This document shows positions 5,964 through 8,932 of a stretch of DNA of 8,932 nt, in pieces (the stretch's first letter is position 1; every line of letters begins with the position of its first letter). The notes under the pieces are model-generated. The model made no database searches, was not told the origin of the DNA, and saw only the letters and a list, made by a program, of their open reading frames with translations. Source of the DNA: an uncultured Bacillota bacterium (lineage in GTDB: Bacteria; Bacillota_I; Bacilli_A; Erysipelotrichales; Erysipelotrichaceae); contig CASEHR010000026.1 in the NCBI GenBank assembly GCA_949287785.1, positions 1-8,932 on the forward strand, read 5' to 3'. The translations under genes and the position numbers were made by a program.

Positions 5964-7382
5964 CTATTTAATCTCGATGATTTTCATCATATTAGCGCTT
6001 CCCTCACCCGTTGGATAGCCGGCCGAGAGAATGATGAGCTGCCCGGGCTTGAATCCCTGAGATTTCGCAACAGCACTAGCCAATTCGTCATCGTTGGTCA
6101 TCTCATTTTGAACTTTTGAATAGATTGGGTGAACGCCCCAGTAGAGCTCAAGTTTCGCCTGTGTTGACTTAGTGAACGTAACGGCGAAGATCGGGCATGA
6201 TGGTCTGTACTTAGACAAGCGTCTTGCGGTTGTACCGCCTTGGGTGAAAACTACGATCGCAGCAATATCCAGGGTCAACGTTGCCTCAGAAATAGAGATG
6301 CCGATCGCATCCTGAACAGTCTGATCATTGTAATTGCGCAAAGATTCGAGATTCTTACGGTAAGGGATGATCGTTTCTGTTGCTTCGATAATATGAGCCA
6401 TTGTTTTAACGGCTTCGACCGGATAATCACCGCTCGCAGATTCTGCCGAAAGCATGACAGCATCGGAACCATCAAGTACTGCATTGGCAACATCGCTGGC
6501 TTCCGCTCTTGTACAGCGCGGATTTGAGGTCATTGAATCAAGCATATGGGTGGCGGTAATTACCGCTTTCCCATGGCGATTTGCAGCTTCGATAATCTTC
6601 TTTTGATAAATCGGAACTAAAGCTGTCTCTACCTCTACCCCAAGATCACCTCTTGCGACCATTACTCCGTCAGCAACTTCCAAGATCTCCTCCAGATTGT
6701 CAAAACCTTCCTGGTTCTCGATCTTTGCGATGATATTGATCTTCGGCTGACCCATTTCAACCAGGATCTTGCGGATCGCAAGAACATCTTCTTTTCTTCT
6801 TACAAATGAAGCAGCGATAAAGTCGACGTTCTGTTCGCAACCGAATCGAATATCATCTTCATCCTTTTGCGATATAAAAGGCATACTTAATTTAACGCCC
6901 GGAACATTACATCCTTTATGCGACGATAAAGGACCATTCACCTCAACACGGCACTTCATCTCCGAACCGTTGTTTTCAAGTACGGTAAGCCTCATCTTGC
7001 CATCGTTGATCAGAATGTAATTACCAGGAACGACGTCATCGAACAACTCCGGGCATAAGATCTGGAAACGTTCATGCGTACCTAAGAAATCTTCTTTACA
7101 GATCGTAACGATCTCACCGATCTTATACTCTTCTTTATCATTAGCGAAATCACCAAGACGGATCTCCGGTCCTTTTGTATCCAACATGATACCGAGATTG
7201 ACCTGATTCTCCTTTTCGACTTGTCTGACAAGCTTGATACGATTGCCGTGCTCTTCATGAGAACCGTGAGAGAAATTTAACCTGACGATGTTCATTCCTT
7301 CCTGAGCCATCTTCAATATCGTCTCATAGTTTTCACTGGCTGGACCAATCGTACAGACGATCTTTGTTTGTTTACTGTTCAT
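5964..7382 (-). CDS. pyk: Pyruvate kinase
   Basis: Converts phosphoenolpyruvate and ADP to pyruvate and ATP, the last step of glycolysis. The 472-residue product has the usual domain order: N-terminal part of the barrel with TKIVCTIGPAS (6-16) and VRLNFSHG (33-40), lid domain B after about residue 74, then the rest of the barrel with catalytic IIAKIEN (K220, E222), metal-binding ARGDLG (D246) and ITATHMLDSM (275-284). The C-terminal allosteric domain runs from about 340. DTKGPEIR (68-75) carries the Glu (E73) typical of K+-dependent enzymes. It lacks the extra PEP-utiliser-like C-terminal domain found in Bacillus pyruvate kinase. Two substitutions in a well conserved stretch are H279 (usually Gln) and C290 (usually Pro, NPRPTRAE). 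AAAGG (complement of 7389-7393) supports the start. It follows pfkA after 24 bases and is last in its operon. Confidence 0.97.
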   Translation of the reverse strand: MNSKQTKIVCTIGPASENYETILKMAQEGMNIVRLNFSHGSHEEHGNRIKLVRQVEKENQVNLGIMLDTKGPEIRLGDFANDKEEYKIGEIVTICKEDFLGTHERFQILCPELFDDVVPGNYILINDGKMRLTVLENNGSEMKCRVEVNGPLSSHKGCNVPGVKLSMPFISQKDEDDIRFGCEQNVDFIAASFVRRKEDVLAIRKILVEMGQPKINIIAKIENQEGFDNLEEILEVADGVMVARGDLGVEVETALVPIYQKKIIEAANRHGKAVITATHMLDSMTSNPRCTRAEASDVANAVLDGSDAVMLSAESASGDYPVEAVKTMAHIIEATETIIPYRKNLESLRNYNDQTVQDAIGISISEATLTLDIAAIVVFTQGGTTARRLSKYRPSCPIFAVTFTKSTQAKLELYWGVHPIYSKVQNEMTNDDELASAVAKSQGFKPGQLIILSAGYPTGEGSANMMKIIEIK

Positions 7383-7406
7383 ATTCTACCTTTCCGTATT
7401 TCCTAC

Positions 7407-8366
7407 TTATACTAAACGCTCAAATAAGCGATATAGCCCTTTACGTGATGTCTTCGGCATCGCCAATGCCTCATTGATAGGCAGTGAAACGATCTCGTTG
7501 TTGAGCGTGCCGACACAGTGACCACCTATTCCGCTGACCAATAGATCGACCGCTTTTTCACCCATCCTGCTCGCCAGAACACGATCATTCGGGGTTGGCG
7601 AACCACCTCTTTGGATATGTCCGAGAACAGTTGCTCGCCCCGAAAAACCTGTTGAAGCTGATACTTTTTTGGCTAAGCCTTCGACATCACAGATCTTTTC
7701 ACTGATAACGATAATCGCATGATTCTTGCCAAGATTATCCAAATAACGCAACTGATCGAGGATCTCTTCCTCATCATAGCCTGTCTCAGACGTGATAACG
7801 ATCTCAGCACCGCAAGAGATACCGGAGTATAAAGCCAGATCACCGCAGTGATTTCCCATCACTTCGACCAGTGAACAGCGATGATGCGAACTGGATGTAT
7901 CACGCAATTTATCCACACATTCAACGACGGTGTTGAGTGCTGTATCAAACCCTATCGTAAGATCGGTACCACTGATATCATTGTCGATCGTACCGGGCAA
8001 ACCGATGCAATTGATCCCTTTATCGGTCAGAGCCTTTGCTCCGCGATAAGATCCATCGCCACCGATAACGACAAGCGCATCTATCTCATTAGCTCTCAAT
8101 ATCTCACAAGCCTTTACTACAGTTGCATCTTCCTTGAACTCAGGCAAACGAGCGCTGCCGAGGATCGTTCCACCCCGTGACAAGATATCGGATACACTGG
8201 ACTTATCAAAAGGTACGATCTTATTTTCAATCAAACCACGGTAACCATCCTTGATACCCATTACCTCAATACCATTGCCCAAAGCACATTTTGTAACGGC
8301 TCGGATCGCTGCATTCATACCCGGTGAATCTCCACCGCTTGTCAGTACTCCAATCTTACGTATCAT
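7407..8366 (-). CDS. pfkA: ATP-dependent 6-phosphofructokinase
   Basis: Phosphorylates fructose 6-phosphate with ATP, the committed step of glycolysis. The 319-residue product is the length of bacterial PfkA. It shows TSGGDSPGMN (9-18), IGGDGSYRGA (101-110) in which Gly105 marks the ATP-using rather than pyrophosphate-using type, and the catalytic loop GTIDND (125-130, D128). The substrate-binding residues R163 and R244 are present, as is LGHIQRGGSP (248-257). VEVMGNHCGD (167-176) has Asn172 where E. coli and Bacillus have Arg (MGR), and the effector-site R25 equivalent is Lys26. The start is fixed by GGAGG at the ideal distance. It lies between dnaI (22 bases upstream) and pyk (24 bases downstream), so the two glycolytic genes are probably co-transcribed. 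Confidence 0.97.
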   Translation of the reverse strand: MIRKIGVLTSGGDSPGMNAAIRAVTKCALGNGIEVMGIKDGYRGLIENKIVPFDKSSVSDILSRGGTILGSARLPEFKEDATVVKACEILRANEIDALVVIGGDGSYRGAKALTDKGINCIGLPGTIDNDISGTDLTIGFDTALNTVVECVDKLRDTSSSHHRCSLVEVMGNHCGDLALYSGISCGAEIVITSETGYDEEEILDQLRYLDNLGKNHAIIVISEKICDVEGLAKKVSASTGFSGRATVLGHIQRGGSPTPNDRVLASRMGEKAVDLLVSGIGGHCVGTLNNEIVSLPINEALAMPKTSRKGLYRLFERLV

Positions 8367-8372
8367 AACAAA

Positions 8373-8377
8373 CCTCC
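8373..8377 (-). promoter_or_regulatory. Strong pfkA ribosome binding site
   Basis: The complement of 8373-8377 reads GGAGG, a full Shine-Dalgarno core 6 bases before ATG 8366 and within the 22-base gap after dnaI. It is the strongest such site in the window and suggests pfkA is translated well independently of dnaI. Confidence 0.85.
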
Positions 8378-8388
8378 AACTAATTCTA

Positions 8389-8932
8389 TCACAAAGCCTT
8401 ATCTTTTAAACGCTTATTTTCACCGCTTAGATTATATTCTTCGCCAAGATACCTAATCCTTTCTATAAGTCTCTTCGCTTTTAAAGTATCCGGATTGTTG
8501 TTTTTATCATATGCGAATACTTTGATCAGTTCATCGATAGGGATATTGCTGGTAAAGATGGTGAACAGATTATTCTCCATCCGGTAATCCAAGATATTAA
8601 AAAGCAAGTCATCGCGTGAATAGGCACTGACTGACTCGGTACCAAGATCATCAACAACAAGATATTCAACATTCTTTATATCATCCATCGTCGTATCATA
8701 GGCATCAGAATGGGTGGCAATATAGCGACGCATCTTATTAATGAAGTCATTTACCTTTAAAAATGCACATTTCTTGCCTTTTTTAGCCATCGTGTTGATA
8801 AAAGCTATGCTGAGATAGGTTTTACCGACACCAAGATCACCGTAAATATAAAAGCCGCGTTTACGCTCGTCAGCGCTGGCTTTGACCAGATAGTAATATA
8901 ATACTGTGGCACTGTCAGGCTTTGTGCCATAC
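8389..8932 (-). CDS. dnaI: DnaI/DnaC-like replicative helicase loader, C-terminal part
   Basis: AAA+ ATPase that loads the replicative DNA helicase at origins and restart sites. The reading frame is open to the window edge, leaving 180 C-terminal residues; the N-terminal helicase-binding region lies outside. A shorter in-frame ATG at 8790 is not the start because the ATPase fold begins well upstream. Walker A GDLGVGKT is encoded at 8841 to 8818, preceded by RGFYIYG. Walker B is YLVVDDLGTES (about 8667 to 8636), followed by sensor-like LFTIFTSNIPIDEL. An arginine-finger-type segment, KRLIERIRYLG, lies near the C terminus. These match DnaI of Bacillota. An IstB transposase helper has a similar core, but no transposase is adjacent in view and the SNIPIDEL and C-terminal RIRYLGEEY segments fit DnaI better. 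It is upstream of pfkA and pyk on the same strand. Confidence 0.88.
   Translation of the reverse strand, partial: YGTKPDSATVLYYYLVKASADERKRGFYIYGDLGVGKTYLSIAFINTMAKKGKKCAFLKVNDFINKMRRYIATHSDAYDTTMDDIKNVEYLVVDDLGTESVSAYSRDDLLFNILDYRMENNLFTIFTSNIPIDELIKVFAYDKNNNPDTLKAKRLIERIRYLGEEYNLSGENKRLKDKAL

Noticed and set aside
8389..8790. A 133-residue protein starting at 8790 as a complete gene
   Set aside because: The frame stays open to the window edge and encodes the Walker A motif upstream, so this is only the C-terminal part of a DnaI-like protein.
8389..8932. IstB-type insertion-sequence helper ATPase
   Set aside because: The AAA+ core is similar, but no transposase or inverted repeat is visible and the flanking genes are housekeeping genes, so DnaI is preferred.
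1..8932. GATC clusters as operator sites or an origin of replication
   Set aside because: The sites are spread through coding regions of all operons rather than grouped in an intergenic region, and I noticed no DnaA-box cluster.

Overview
This window looks like a piece of core chromosome from a low-to-moderate GC Bacillota (Firmicutes) bacterium. The protein set points there: RNase J, a type 2 peptide deformylase, a DnaI-like helicase loader, and rsmD next to coaD. An Erysipelotrichales-like or other Bacilli-related lineage is plausible, but that assignment is inference. The standard genetic code is used: TGA serves as a stop and Trp is TGG. I see no tRNA, rRNA, CRISPR array, insertion sequence, phage gene or defence system, and coding density is very high.

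Layout. Positions 10-2196 (minus strand) hold an overlapping operon, ftsW/rodA-like -> rsmD -> coaD: septal or elongation glycan polymerase, 16S rRNA methyltransferase and CoA biosynthesis. A 53-base divergent intergenic region (2197-2249) carries two overlapping promoter-like sequences. Positions 2250-5923 (plus strand) hold a second tight operon, def -> rnj -> lemA -> DUF3137 gene: N-terminal deformylation, RNA decay and processing, then two membrane-anchored proteins of unknown function. It ends at a hairpin terminator that can serve both strands (about 5922-5956). Positions 5964-8932 (minus strand) hold a third operon converging on that terminator: dnaI (5' end outside the window) -> pfkA -> pyk. 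It joins the replicative helicase loader to the phosphofructokinase and pyruvate kinase steps of glycolysis.

The most interesting signals are not new genes. First, both divergent promoters place their predicted transcription start on the A of the first start codon (def at 2250, ftsW at 2196). Neither gene has a Shine-Dalgarno sequence, although most other genes here do, so both operons may start with leaderless mRNAs. Second, GATC is strongly over-represented: about 124 sites by hand count against about 33 expected from base composition. The excess appears partly as a codon-context effect (AAG/GAG before Ile ATC, AAA/GAA preferred elsewhere). Third, a LemA/DUF3137 membrane pair of unknown function is fused translationally tightly to the RNase J gene. 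I found no clearly novel multi-gene system.
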